NCBI RefSeq assembly: GCF_005502275.1 | Contig: NZ_SWLZ01000001.1 | Location: 62,001-126,000, forward strand | DNA: 64,000 bases | From: Robertmurraya siralis | GTDB lineage: Bacteria > Bacillota > Bacilli > Bacillales > Cytobacillaceae | Direction: 5' to 3' | Shown: positions 7,144 to 14,908 of the stretch, one piece after another | Numbering within the stretch: the first letter of the stretch is position 1 | How the letters are laid out: every line of letters begins with the position of its first letter | Made by a program: the position numbers and the translations under genes | Notes under the pieces: generated by a model | Told to the model about the DNA's origin: nothing | Database searches by the model: none | Seen by the model: the letters and a program-made list of their open reading frames with translations, nothing else

Positions 7144-9435
7144 CTAGCGCTTTTGTTCTTTTACAGGACTTAAAAAGCGAGAAGGATGGGCATTTTTGCC
7201 ACGTCGTTTTTCCGGAATCGATAAGTACAATTGCTCCATTGCCCTTGTAATGGCAACATAGAGCAATCTTCTTTCTTCCTCTAATGGAGAAACGTCACCA
7301 TTGCGGTAAGAATCTAGTGCAAAATCGTGTGGTAAGCTGCCATCAACGGTACTTACTACGTACACAATTTTATATTCCAATCCTTTTGAACGGTGAATGG
7401 TACTTAATGTTAAAGCATGATCAAGCGTTTTACTAAGCTTTTTTATTTCTTTATTCATCGCCGTCATATGACTAACATGATCTAAAAATTCAAGAATCGT
7501 TTTGAAACCTCGCGCTGCCACTTTTAAATCTCGAATATCGTCAGAGCCTTTATCAAGCTTGTTGCCCTCGTTTCCTCTTTTCTTTATAAAGTCTCCGTAC
7601 CCTAATTCTTTTTCTAGAATATCCATCGCTGTTACTGGTGAGAGCCGGTGCAATGAACGAATGACAGGAACTAACTTTTTTAGCTTTTTCTCTTGAAAAG
7701 CAAAGCCGGTTTTAAATTGACTGACACATTCAAGTAATGAACGATCATTAAGAATACTGTCAGCCTTTAAATCCTGTAGGACGTTATTTTTCACAAATAG
7801 TACGGGAAGGATCGAGCGTATGGCTTCTTGATCCTCTTCATTCAACGAAAGTCTTAGAAATGAAAGCATGCCTTTAACGATAAAGCGTTCATAAAAGGGT
7901 TCAACATCTTGATCAATTTTAAAAGGGAGACTGGAATTGGCTAACCGCTCAAAAATGGCTCTACTGCTTGTATTTGTCCGAAATAAAATTGCAAAGTCAG
8001 AAGGTTCATAGCCTTTTTCAAGTTTCTCCTGTATATCTTGAACGATCATGGTTGCTTCCTCTTCTTCATCATAGGGGAAGAACAGTATGGGCGGGAGTCC
8101 AGTAGAAAATTGTGCGTGCATTTCCTTTGTTCTACGCTCCTGATTCTTTTTAATAATTGTATTAGCGGTCGTCACAATTTCATGGCTCGAACGATAATTT
8201 TCATTTAAAATAACTAATTTTGTATTTGGAAAATCTTTTTCAAATTCCAGCAGGTATTGTGGGTCACTACCTCGAAATGAATATATAGATTGATCATCAT
8301 CCCCGACTGCGCAAATATGACTTGAAGCTGACAGCATACGAATCAATTCGTACTGAACTTTATTGATATCTTGAAACTCATCAATAAGAAAATAGCGGAA
8401 TCGCTTTTGGTAATTTTCAAGTAGGGAAGGGTTCTCTTGAAAAAGCTGGTAGCAGCCAAGGAGCATGTCATCAAAGTCAAATAACCCTTTTTCTTGCTTT
8501 GCTTTTTCATAATATTGAAAGAGATAAGCAACCTTTTCCTCCCAAGGAGTTTCAGGCTTAATTTGAGAAGGCAGGATCAATGAATTTTTCCATAAGCCAA
8601 TTTGTTGCAGTGCCAAATCATAGGCAAACTCCTTCTCATCCAAATCTAACTCTTTGCCACCTAATTTGATAATTTGTTCTTTTTGCCACTCTTTTTTTAA
8701 TAATTTTTCAGAATTCCATTTATTCCGCTCATGGAAGGATAAAATTCGGTAAAAAATACTATGAAAAGTACCGGCTAATAACTGTTGAATATGCTGCTGT
8801 TTCATCTCAGGATATTGATGTAATCGCTCTTTCATTTCTTGAGCTGCTTTAGCTGTAAAGGTGACGAGCATAATGGAGCGGGGATCGACGTTTTTCTCTT
8901 GAATCATATAAGCCGTCCGTGCCGTCAGCACCCGCGTTTTTCCACTGCCTGCTCCCGCTAGGACGAGCAAAGGACCTTCAGTCTGAGTGACAGCTTCCAA
9001 TTGATTCGCATCTAAGGAAAAACCGGATTCTTTCAAGGCTTGTATATAGGGACTGTAAGCCGTCGTCTCCAACTTGTTTGTACTTATAAATGGTGGTGCT
9101 TGTTTCACTGATTGTGGAGGTTTGAATTCAGTGCGATGTTTCACTGTTGTAATGGTACGCGAAACTGGGATCTTGAAGCCGTTTCGTTCCAAGTATTCTA
9201 CGTCTTCCTTAGAGGACTGCTCCACGTCAAATTCAAGCTCCTGACAATTAGCCTTTTTTGTCATATGAAAAAAGTGAGGCTGCTGTTCAATGCCTATGTA
9301 GAAGCGAACAGGCTCTCCACAAACCGAACAAAAAAGCTTCCCTTTTCTTCCTTCATCATGAATCGATTGAAAATGTTCTCTATTTAGTTGCTCTATGTTG
9401 AGTACATGGTTTTCTAATACGGCTGTTTTCATCAT
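7144..9435 (-). CDS. yjcD: UvrD/Rep-type ATP-dependent DNA helicase, YjcD-like
   Basis: 763-residue superfamily 1 helicase. The N-terminal 100 residues hold a small zinc-type region with CSVCGEP and HFFHMTKKANC, not present in UvrD itself. The helicase starts at about residue 140 with the Q motif DANQLEAV, then Walker A GAGSGKT (about 160), TFTAKAA, DEFQDIN, GDDDQSIYSFRGSD, NYRS, TIHRSKGLEY and VAITRA. This matches B. subtilis YjcD in architecture and location. It probably unwinds DNA 3' to 5' in repair. The gene lies alone on the minus strand, divergent from the small gene at 9572. Confidence 0.9.
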   Translation of the reverse strand: MMKTAVLENHVLNIEQLNREHFQSIHDEGRKGKLFCSVCGEPVRFYIGIEQQPHFFHMTKKANCQELEFDVEQSSKEDVEYLERNGFKIPVSRTITTVKHRTEFKPPQSVKQAPPFISTNKLETTAYSPYIQALKESGFSLDANQLEAVTQTEGPLLVLAGAGSGKTRVLTARTAYMIQEKNVDPRSIMLVTFTAKAAQEMKERLHQYPEMKQQHIQQLLAGTFHSIFYRILSFHERNKWNSEKLLKKEWQKEQIIKLGGKELDLDEKEFAYDLALQQIGLWKNSLILPSQIKPETPWEEKVAYLFQYYEKAKQEKGLFDFDDMLLGCYQLFQENPSLLENYQKRFRYFLIDEFQDINKVQYELIRMLSASSHICAVGDDDQSIYSFRGSDPQYLLEFEKDFPNTKLVILNENYRSSHEIVTTANTIIKKNQERRTKEMHAQFSTGLPPILFFPYDEEEEATMIVQDIQEKLEKGYEPSDFAILFRTNTSSRAIFERLANSSLPFKIDQDVEPFYERFIVKGMLSFLRLSLNEEDQEAIRSILPVLFVKNNVLQDLKADSILNDRSLLECVSQFKTGFAFQEKKLKKLVPVIRSLHRLSPVTAMDILEKELGYGDFIKKRGNEGNKLDKGSDDIRDLKVAARGFKTILEFLDHVSHMTAMNKEIKKLSKTLDHALTLSTIHRSKGLEYKIVYVVSTVDGSLPHDFALDSYRNGDVSPLEEERRLLYVAITRAMEQLYLSIPEKRRGKNAHPSRFLSPVKEQKR

Positions 9436-9571
9436 GTTCCCCTTAACTGCTCTCTTGTCTAATGTAAAATGGATGTTTCTTTATAAATACAGACAAGATT
9501 TATCATACCAAATCGTATATATATTCTAAAGAGTTTTTGTTCATTTAAAATTTTTAAAAGAGGTGGTTAGC

Positions 9572-9847
9572 ATGGGCTATATTCCTCCGACAACAAACAA
9601 TCAATATCATCATTACGGCGATAGAGAGTTAAAAAACAGGTATGAACCGTTTCAAATTTTCCCAGTCGAAAGGACAAGGCGGGCTGCAGGCATGACAGAT
9701 GGAGGAAGATTGGCGAAATTGCCGCAGGATGAGCGAAAATTCAATAAAAAAAGCTCCCCAGTTCAGGAGCTGACGCGAGAATATAGGATTGAAGAGATCT
9801 ATAGTGAAATTACGGGAAAGGGCCGTTATTTTAATGAAGTCGTTTAG
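9572..9847 (+). CDS. Hypothetical small protein
   Basis: 91-residue basic, hydrophilic protein. It starts with a Tyr/Asn/His-rich segment and has many Arg and Lys. There is no membrane segment, Cys pair or known motif. ATG 9572 has GAGGTGG 7 nt upstream; the GTG at 9563 would include that site. I do not recognise the family. It is divergent from yjcD and convergent with the DUF421 gene, with 6 bp between the stops. A spore role is possible from the neighbourhood only. Confidence 0.65.
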   Translation: MGYIPPTTNNQYHHYGDRELKNRYEPFQIFPVERTRRAAGMTDGGRLAKLPQDERKFNKKSSPVQELTREYRIEEIYSEITGKGRYFNEVV

Positions 9848-9853
9848 GAGAAG

Positions 9854-10534
9854 CTAATACGTTTGAATAAATAATTCTTCCCCTTCTCTCCATTCAGCAT
9901 AGAGAACATCCTTTTCAGAATCGATGCCGACTTTTTTCATTTCATTAAAAAGCATCTCTTCATTCCATTTAATAAACAGTAGATTATCGGCTTCAATTTC
10001 TCCATCCAGTATTAAGGTAACCGGCAGCTTAACAGGTGAACGAGGAAGGTTAAGATCACGTATCGTTACTGGTTCATAGCTAGATTTTCTTAAAACGCTA
10101 ATGGAACCGTCTGTTTCTAAAATGGCATACTCACATTCTCGAACCGAAAAGATTCCTCTTGATCGAAGGAGGTGCTGAAGCTGGTTAATATCCAAATGTG
10201 CTTTTTTCAGCATACCGTAATCAATTTTCCCTTTGCGAATAACAATTGATGGTTTCCCTTCTAAAAGCTTGCGCAGCCCTTTCTTTTTTTGTGTTAAGAT
10301 TTCAGTTATAAAAATAAGAATGCCCCAAATGACAACAGCATAGATGACTTTTTGAAATTTAATGTCATTATCATAAATAGCATTTCCAACTAATTCCCCT
10401 AAAATTAAGGCGGAGATAAAATCGAACGGTGTAATCTGTGTAATTTGTGTTTTCCCCATAATCTTTGTTAAAGCAAATAAAGCTATATATCCAAAAATCA
10501 ATTCAATCAGAATTTGCAAATAACCGTCCATCAT
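9854..10534 (-). CDS. DUF421 (YetF/YrbG-type) membrane protein
   Basis: 226-residue protein. Three N-terminal hydrophobic helices (residues about 5-80) include the family motif GKTQITQITPFDFI and LGELVGNAIYD. A soluble alpha/beta part with KPSIVIRKGKIDYGMLKKAHL follows. This is DUF421, the YetF/YrbG family. Members accompany SpoVA2-type operons and affect spore membrane properties; here the operon is 5 kb away, so a link is inference. ATG 10534 and ATG 10531 are adjacent in frame; the ribosome binding site (GGGGG) lies in a long inverted repeat. Confidence 0.85.
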   Translation of the reverse strand: MMDGYLQILIELIFGYIALFALTKIMGKTQITQITPFDFISALILGELVGNAIYDNDIKFQKVIYAVVIWGILIFITEILTQKKKGLRKLLEGKPSIVIRKGKIDYGMLKKAHLDINQLQHLLRSRGIFSVRECEYAILETDGSISVLRKSSYEPVTIRDLNLPRSPVKLPVTLILDGEIEADNLLFIKWNEEMLFNEMKKVGIDSEKDVLYAEWREGEELFIQTY

Positions 10535-10538
10535 TAAC

Positions 10539-10582
10539 CCCCATTCCCCAGTAGTAATTATTTCTTAGTATGGGGAATGGGG
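10539..10582 (-). promoter_or_regulatory. Hairpin that may mask the DUF421 ribosome binding site
   Basis: CCCCATTCCCC (10539-10549) and GGGGAATGGGG (10572-10582) are perfect 11-nt complements separated by 22 nt. On the minus-strand transcript the 3' arm supplies the G-rich Shine-Dalgarno of the DUF421 start. Confidence 0.5.
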
Positions 10583-10979
10583 CGGTTAAATATTTGTTCT
10601 TACTTTAAAAATAGCTTTGTAAAAACTTTCATTGTGGCAAGGGCACCAAGAGACGTGCCCGTTTCTTCTTGAATAAGAACATATCTTTTTAAGAATGGTT
10701 AAAGCAAGCGGGAAATCATGATTATCTAGTCAGCATTTTCTGTGACAAAACAAAGCCTATCGGTTAATAAGGCCAAATAAAATGGTATTTATTTCAGCTT
10801 CATGGAACTCCCTTTTTTGACGGGTGCTAAGCTGGGAAAGAGCCACTTTTCTCATGTTTCTAAGCTCTAGCCCTCCCATAACAAACAACAGCAATTTTTT
10901 CACTCTGCTTTATGAAGTAATCCGTTTGGGTCCACCAGGCCGCACGTTGAGTAGAGTCTCGTTTTTTAAAATTGCTCCT
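10583..10979. other. Non-coding stretch
   Basis: About 400 bp between the divergent/tail ends of DUF421 and yjcF. A short GGGCAC/GTGCCC stem lies at about 10637-10656. I see no gene, tRNA or riboswitch. Confidence 0.35.
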
Positions 10980-11402
10980 TTATAACTGCTTAACCATTGT
11001 TTTGTGAGGAATTCCAGCATCGAGAAATTCCTCTGAAGCAACTTCATAGCCTAAGCCTTCATAAAAAGGAATAGCATGGGTTTGAGCATTCAACTTTAGC
11101 TTCCTAATGCCTTCTTTTTTGGCGAACGCTTCGATGCCCTCCATAATTGCTCGTCCTGCACCACTTTTACGCTTATGCTTTAAGACACAAATTCTTTCAA
11201 CTTTGCCATAGTCGTCAACAACGCGAAAACGTCCTGCACCGACCGACTGACCTTCGTCTTGTAAAAGAAAATGTGTCGACACTGCTTCAAGATTATCGAT
11301 TTCTTCTTCTAAAGGTACATGCTGTTCATCAACAAACACAATTTTTCGAACGCGATAGACTTCTTCTAGTTGTTCATTAGTAGTAACGGTTATCAAATTC
11401 AA
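10980..11402 (-). CDS. yjcF: GNAT-family acetyltransferase YjcF
   Basis: 140-residue GNAT protein, with the N-terminal VRKIVFVDEQ(H)VP motif of YjcF/ElaA-like enzymes, VGAGRFRVVDD, and the acetyl-CoA loop CVLKHKRKSGAGRAIMEG, then the C-terminal LNAQTHAIPFYEGLGYE. It transfers an acetyl group from acetyl-CoA to an unknown substrate. The start is TTG 11402. It follows yjcG by 6 nt and is probably co-transcribed with it; gene order yjcH, yjcG, yjcF is reversed on the minus strand, as in B. subtilis. Confidence 0.85.
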   Translation of the reverse strand: MNLITVTTNEQLEEVYRVRKIVFVDEQHVPLEEEIDNLEAVSTHFLLQDEGQSVGAGRFRVVDDYGKVERICVLKHKRKSGAGRAIMEGIEAFAKKEGIRKLKLNAQTHAIPFYEGLGYEVASEEFLDAGIPHKTMVKQL

Positions 11403-11408
11403 GTTTCT

Positions 11409-11921
11409 CTATTCCTTTCTTAAACGAAATGTTTCATATACGGTCCAAGAACCATTGTCAAGCTGGTAAAGCAAGTGGAATCGATCAATTGTTTCTTCAT
11501 GATTGATCTCTTGGAGTCTTAGTGAACTATAAACATCTGAATGCTCATCATTTGACAGGTCTTGTCCAACTGTGATGTGGGGGACAAATGAATATTCAGA
11601 TGGGCTATCGGCAATAACTGCATTTACAGCTTCATGTAAATCGACGATTTCCGGCTCAGGAATAATCTTCATATAAATGACATTATTAACAGGTTGGAAT
11701 GAACTAAACTTCGTTACTTTAATCTGAAAAGGTGCAAATCGTTGAGCAGTTTGATGCAATTGGTCAGCGATATCCTTAATATCCACATCATTCACTTCAA
11801 AAGTACTCTTTAATGTGATATGTGGGGGAATTAGGGCATAGTGTGGGTCATATCTTTTTCGAAATGAATTTGCTTTGTCTTGTAAGGCTTTGGATGGAAA
11901 AATAACAATTCCGTATTTCAT
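11409..11921 (-). CDS. yjcG: YjcG, 2H phosphoesterase superfamily
   Basis: 170-residue protein of the 2'-5' RNA ligase-like 2H phosphoesterase superfamily. The two catalytic motifs are visible: PPHITLKST at about residues 33-41 and VPHITVGQD at about 114-122. B. subtilis YjcG has a known structure of this fold; its substrate is uncertain, probably a nucleotide or RNA 2',3'-cyclic end. ATG 11921 has GGAGG 8 nt upstream. It forms a pair with yjcF. Confidence 0.88.
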   Translation of the reverse strand: MKYGIVIFPSKALQDKANSFRKRYDPHYALIPPHITLKSTFEVNDVDIKDIADQLHQTAQRFAPFQIKVTKFSSFQPVNNVIYMKIIPEPEIVDLHEAVNAVIADSPSEYSFVPHITVGQDLSNDEHSDVYSSLRLQEINHEETIDRFHLLYQLDNGSWTVYETFRLRKE

Positions 11922-12084
11922 TGTATAACCTCCAAAATGTTTAAATTTTTATTTCTGCATATGAAAGGAACAAATAAATAAAGGTTTGTGTCCAATTTTT
12001 GTAAACGCTTGTATTTCTATTATAGCAAATAATGGATTTCATTTCTCTATTTAATCATTTTGAAAAGTAAAATGAAGCGTGATT

Positions 12085-12813
12085 CTATTTCGGAAACATC
12101 TTTTTTAAGGCACGTCTAAGATCAGGCTGCCAATATGTCCATGTATGATTTCCGTCGAATTCTTCATAAAAATAGGGAAATGCTTTACTGTCAATTACAA
12201 CATTTAGCTCCCGGTTGGGTGTAAGGAAATCTTCAATTTTGTCAGCCGTTGTTTTTACCTCTGTTTCCTGCTTTCCAATTACATGGTAGATTGAAAGCAA
12301 ATGGGGCTGTTCAAACGCTGCAACATCATCGATTACTTCTTCACTTACAAAAGGTGATTGCAAAATCACTTTGCCGAAGGTATGAGGAAATTGCAATGCT
12401 GCTTTTAATGAAACAGTAGCTGCTAACGAATCTCCAATTATAGCTCTTCCTAAGCCCATTTGATAAGTTGGAAATTGCTGATCGAGAAAGGGAACAAGCT
12501 CTTTAGCAAGAAAGCGTATGTATGCTTGATGTTGGGTTCCTTGCGGATGATATTTTGCTCGGCGATCCTTCACGTCTTTGTATGGGATTCCGACAATTAT
12601 GATATTCTCGATCTCTCCAGCATTAATCAATTCATCGGTTGTTCTTCCGATTCGACCGAGCTGAAAATAATCTCTTCCATCTTGAGCAATGACTAATGTG
12701 TACTTATACAAAGGGGAGAATGAAGCTGGCAAATAAACCAGTATGGGAATGGTTTCATTTAACTCCTTGCTTGCAAACGAAAATTCCGTAATGCGCCCGT
12801 TTGAAAATTCCAT
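12085..12813 (-). CDS. yjcH: Esterase YjcH (Enterochelin/EstD-like alpha/beta hydrolase)
   Basis: 242-residue alpha/beta hydrolase of the Fes/EstD family. The nucleophile is in IIGDSLAAT (GDSLA elbow) and a late GNHTW supplies the catalytic His. YLPASF and YTLVIAQDGRDYF at the N-terminus are family marks. AAGGAGGG just upstream identifies ATG 12813 over the longer ATG at 12831. It is located upstream of yjcG by about 160 bp, in B. subtilis order. The physiological substrate is unknown. Confidence 0.85.
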   Translation of the reverse strand: MEFSNGRITEFSFASKELNETIPILVYLPASFSPLYKYTLVIAQDGRDYFQLGRIGRTTDELINAGEIENIIIVGIPYKDVKDRRAKYHPQGTQHQAYIRFLAKELVPFLDQQFPTYQMGLGRAIIGDSLAATVSLKAALQFPHTFGKVILQSPFVSEEVIDDVAAFEQPHLLSIYHVIGKQETEVKTTADKIEDFLTPNRELNVVIDSKAFPYFYEEFDGNHTWTYWQPDLRRALKKMFPK

Positions 12814-12962
12814 GCGAATCCCTCCTTGCATTTATGTTTTAGGCTAATTGGTGAGTTACATCGTATTTACAGAAGATTGTACCATAGGAGATTTAGAAAT
12901 ACATTTTTAAATGACTTAGTCACGTCATTGCCGGTAGAATTTTGCTGATTTATCCAGAGGGC

Positions 12963-13062
12963 ATGACAGATATGATTGGACTTGTCATCTTCCTTATTCT
13001 TGCTGCCTTACAATTTTTTTAAAGGCAAAGGTACTGCAAAACCAGAAACAGTTAGCGAATAA
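12963..13062 (+). pseudogene. Small single-helix protein gene with a frameshift in a T7 run
   Basis: From ATG 12963 (GAGGG before it) the frame encodes a 19-residue peptide with one hydrophobic helix and stops in the run of seven T at 13014-13020. If one T is dropped, the helix is followed by a charged tail FKGKGTAKPETVSE and a stop at 13060-13062, only 3 bp before the terminator at 13066. This suggests either a recent frameshift, a sequencing error, or slippage in the T run. I do not recognise the family. Confidence 0.4.
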
Positions 13063-13065
13063 ACC

Positions 13066-13100
13066 AAAAAGGAAGTTCTCATGGGAGAGCTTCCTTTTTT
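13066..13100. terminator. Intrinsic terminator, probably bidirectional
   Basis: A 15-bp stem (AAAAAGGAAGTTCTC with GAGAGCTTCCTTTTT, one G-T pair) and a 4-nt loop, with T runs on both strands. It fits both the small plus-strand gene and the minus-strand WYL gene. Confidence 0.85.
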
Positions 13101-13103
13101 GTC

Positions 13104-13325
13104 TTAACTGATTTCTTTATGAAAGGTTCTAACTGGCATTAATGATAAAATCTGCTCAATTTTAAATAACCTTGTTTGCCTACGCATAAAGCAATATGCT
13201 CGAACCATCGAACCGTTGATTTCTTTCACAATTATTTTCCGCTGCGTAATTTGATTCGAAGAGGAAATATAAATCATTTCAACAGGAATTTGCTCTTCTA
13301 GAGATTTTGTTAGTAACTTACTCAT
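13104..13325 (-). CDS. Small WYL-domain-like protein
   Basis: 73-residue protein whose middle (EMIYISSSNQITQRKIIVKEI and VRAYCFMRRQTRLFKIEQILSL) has the WYL-domain pattern: beta strands and the R..F.I..I end that follow the ligand-binding part of WYL regulators. It has no helix-turn-helix, so it is a stand-alone WYL fragment as seen in several Bacillus genomes. The role is unknown, possibly regulatory. The start (ATG 13325) has TTTCTCC region upstream, read GGAG on the minus strand. It ends just beside the shared terminator. Confidence 0.65.
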   Translation of the reverse strand: MSKLLTKSLEEQIPVEMIYISSSNQITQRKIIVKEINGSMVRAYCFMRRQTRLFKIEQILSLMPVRTFHKEIS

Positions 13326-13497
13326 GGAGAAACACCACTTTCTGTTTAAGTGCTAAATGCGACTTTATGTTTTTATTATATGCGAACTTATGTTCTTTAT
13401 GCAAGGGGAAGGAGAATGTGTGTTCTCTTTTTGTTGAAATAAACCATATTGACAAATTATTTTAGACAAGTATAATAATATCTATACTTCATCAAAT

Positions 13498-13570
13498 GAT
13501 CTGTTAGCTCAGCTGGGAGAGCATCACCTTGACAGGGTGGGGGTCGGGGGTTCAAGTCCCTCACAGGTCA
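13498..13570 (+). tRNA. tRNA-Val (GAC anticodon)
   Basis: 73-nt cloverleaf. The acceptor stem 13498-13504 pairs with 13563-13569 (one T-G), the D stem is GCTC/GAGC, the anticodon stem TCACC/GGTGG, with loop TTGACAG giving anticodon GAC at 13531-13533, and the T arm contains GGTTCAAGTCC. The CCA end is not encoded. It stands alone, with a terminator 9 nt on. Confidence 0.95.
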
Positions 13571-13578
13571 TCATAATC

Positions 13579-13624
13579 AAAAGGCTGGAATTCTTGATAT
13601 ATCAAGGGTTTCAGCCTTTTTTTG
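13579..13624 (+). terminator. Terminator after tRNA-Val
   Basis: AAAGGCTG pairs with CAGCCTTT around an inner CTTGAT/ATCAAG stem, followed by seven or more T. Confidence 0.85.
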
Positions 13625-14298
13625 TTTTTCATCCTGGTACGCACATTGAGACGAAATTTTGGATTTGCTAACCCATTTCAAAATTTCAATACGAATATGA
13701 TTATGTTGGAATGCCTGGCACGAGAGTAAAAACTCATAAATGTTTATATTGAAGGAAACCATCTCTTTTTGTTGAATTAAGTAGAAAGTTGAAAATGACA
13801 ATCCGCAAATAATTTCAAATTTGAGAAACAATGGAGCAATATAAGACCCTATAAACGAGTGTTGAACACTTTTCGGTAAGTGCTTTTTTTTTCTTTATAT
13901 TCGAGAAATTGCATTTACCCTGGTTCTTTCATAATCTCTATAAATCTGATAATAAAATTTCACGAAAGATTAACCATAGCTACGATAACTGCTCCTAAAA
14001 CAAAATTCGTTTCTTTTGGCAAATTAAAATTTTACTTTGCTTTCAATGTACATCATAAATAATACAACAGAAAAGTAATCATGCTCTAAAATGTAGTAAA
14101 TAATAGATTGTAGTCTAATATTTTCAAAGTTATTCAAAAAGTTATGTTAATAAGAGAGTTAGGTTGTCGTCCCCGTTAGTAAAATACCTTATAGATAAGA
14201 GAGCTTTTCAAAAAATGTACTTTACACAGCTAGACATGCTCAAAAAAAGGGAACTAACGTATATTGTTGATAACTATCTTTATTAGGAGAGATATGTT
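13625..14298. other. AT-rich non-coding stretch
   Basis: About 670 bp without a supported gene. Open frames on both strands (13577-13831 minus, 13880-14062 plus) lack binding sites and domains. I see no clear repeat or RNA structure beyond the terminator at its start. Confidence 0.4.
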
Positions 14299-14688
14299 TT
14301 GTACAACTATAATAGTCCGAATTTGAACCGCTTCATTAACCGTTACCACTATGCTATGCCATATCTATATCCAACCACTGCAAGTCCAAACTGTTATAGA
14401 AATAATCGCTATACAACTCGGGTAAAATCATTTTCCAAAGATGAAGCAGCAGCAATCGCTGTACTTTTAGGTATTGATTTTAATAAAAGCAAGTTTGATT
14501 TAGATGAGTTTTGGATGGGAGTAAATACAGAGCTAGAACATGGGAAAATATCGAGCCAGACCAATGTTACAGGCGATGATCCAATTATTACTGGAAAAAT
14601 TGCTTTGGCACATCTTAATGAGTTCCCTGATTATTACAAAAGATTAAAGGTACTTGAAGATGAAGCTAAAGCTTATTGGAATAAATGA
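14299..14688 (+). CDS. DUF5661-type protein
   Basis: 129-residue protein. Residues 1-45 are Tyr/Asn-rich and loosely structured. The C-terminal part carries SKDEAAAIAVLLGIDF, FDLDEFWMGVNTELEHG and GDDPIITGKIALAHLNEFPDYY, the pattern of the DUF5661 family found in phage and bacterial genomes. It has one Cys and no membrane segment. AGGAGA (14285-14290) is 8 nt before TTG 14299; the ATG at 14294 is out of frame. It stands alone and its function is unknown. Confidence 0.65.
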   Translation: MYNYNSPNLNRFINRYHYAMPYLYPTTASPNCYRNNRYTTRVKSFSKDEAAAIAVLLGIDFNKSKFDLDEFWMGVNTELEHGKISSQTNVTGDDPIITGKIALAHLNEFPDYYKRLKVLEDEAKAYWNK

Positions 14689-14849
14689 CTTAATTGAATA
14701 GTTTGTATTTGCATTGAAAGATTTAAGCACCCGTTAATCCGTAAAACGAATTGTGACTGCGCTTGTGGAATTTATCGAAGTAACTTTACATTAGTTGAAC
14801 AGAGAGTAGAATGTAAACAGACAAATATTTTGCCAAGTAAAGCAACACA

Positions 14850-14879
14850 GCACAACTAGATAATATCAACTAGTTGTGC
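14850..14879 (-). terminator. Terminator downstream of the M3 peptidase
   Basis: GCACAACTAG and CTAGTTGTGC form a perfect 10-bp stem with a 10-nt loop, 30 bp beyond the stop of the minus-strand gene. The T tail is weak. Confidence 0.6.
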
Positions 14880-14908
14880 CTTTGTCGGCTTCCTGTGCTT
14901 AACCTCTA

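Noticed and set aside
13577-13831. 84-codon minus-strand ORF
   Set aside because: Its end runs through the tRNA terminator; no ribosome binding site or domain.
13880-14062. 60-codon plus-strand ORF
   Set aside because: AT-rich, low-complexity, no start signal.
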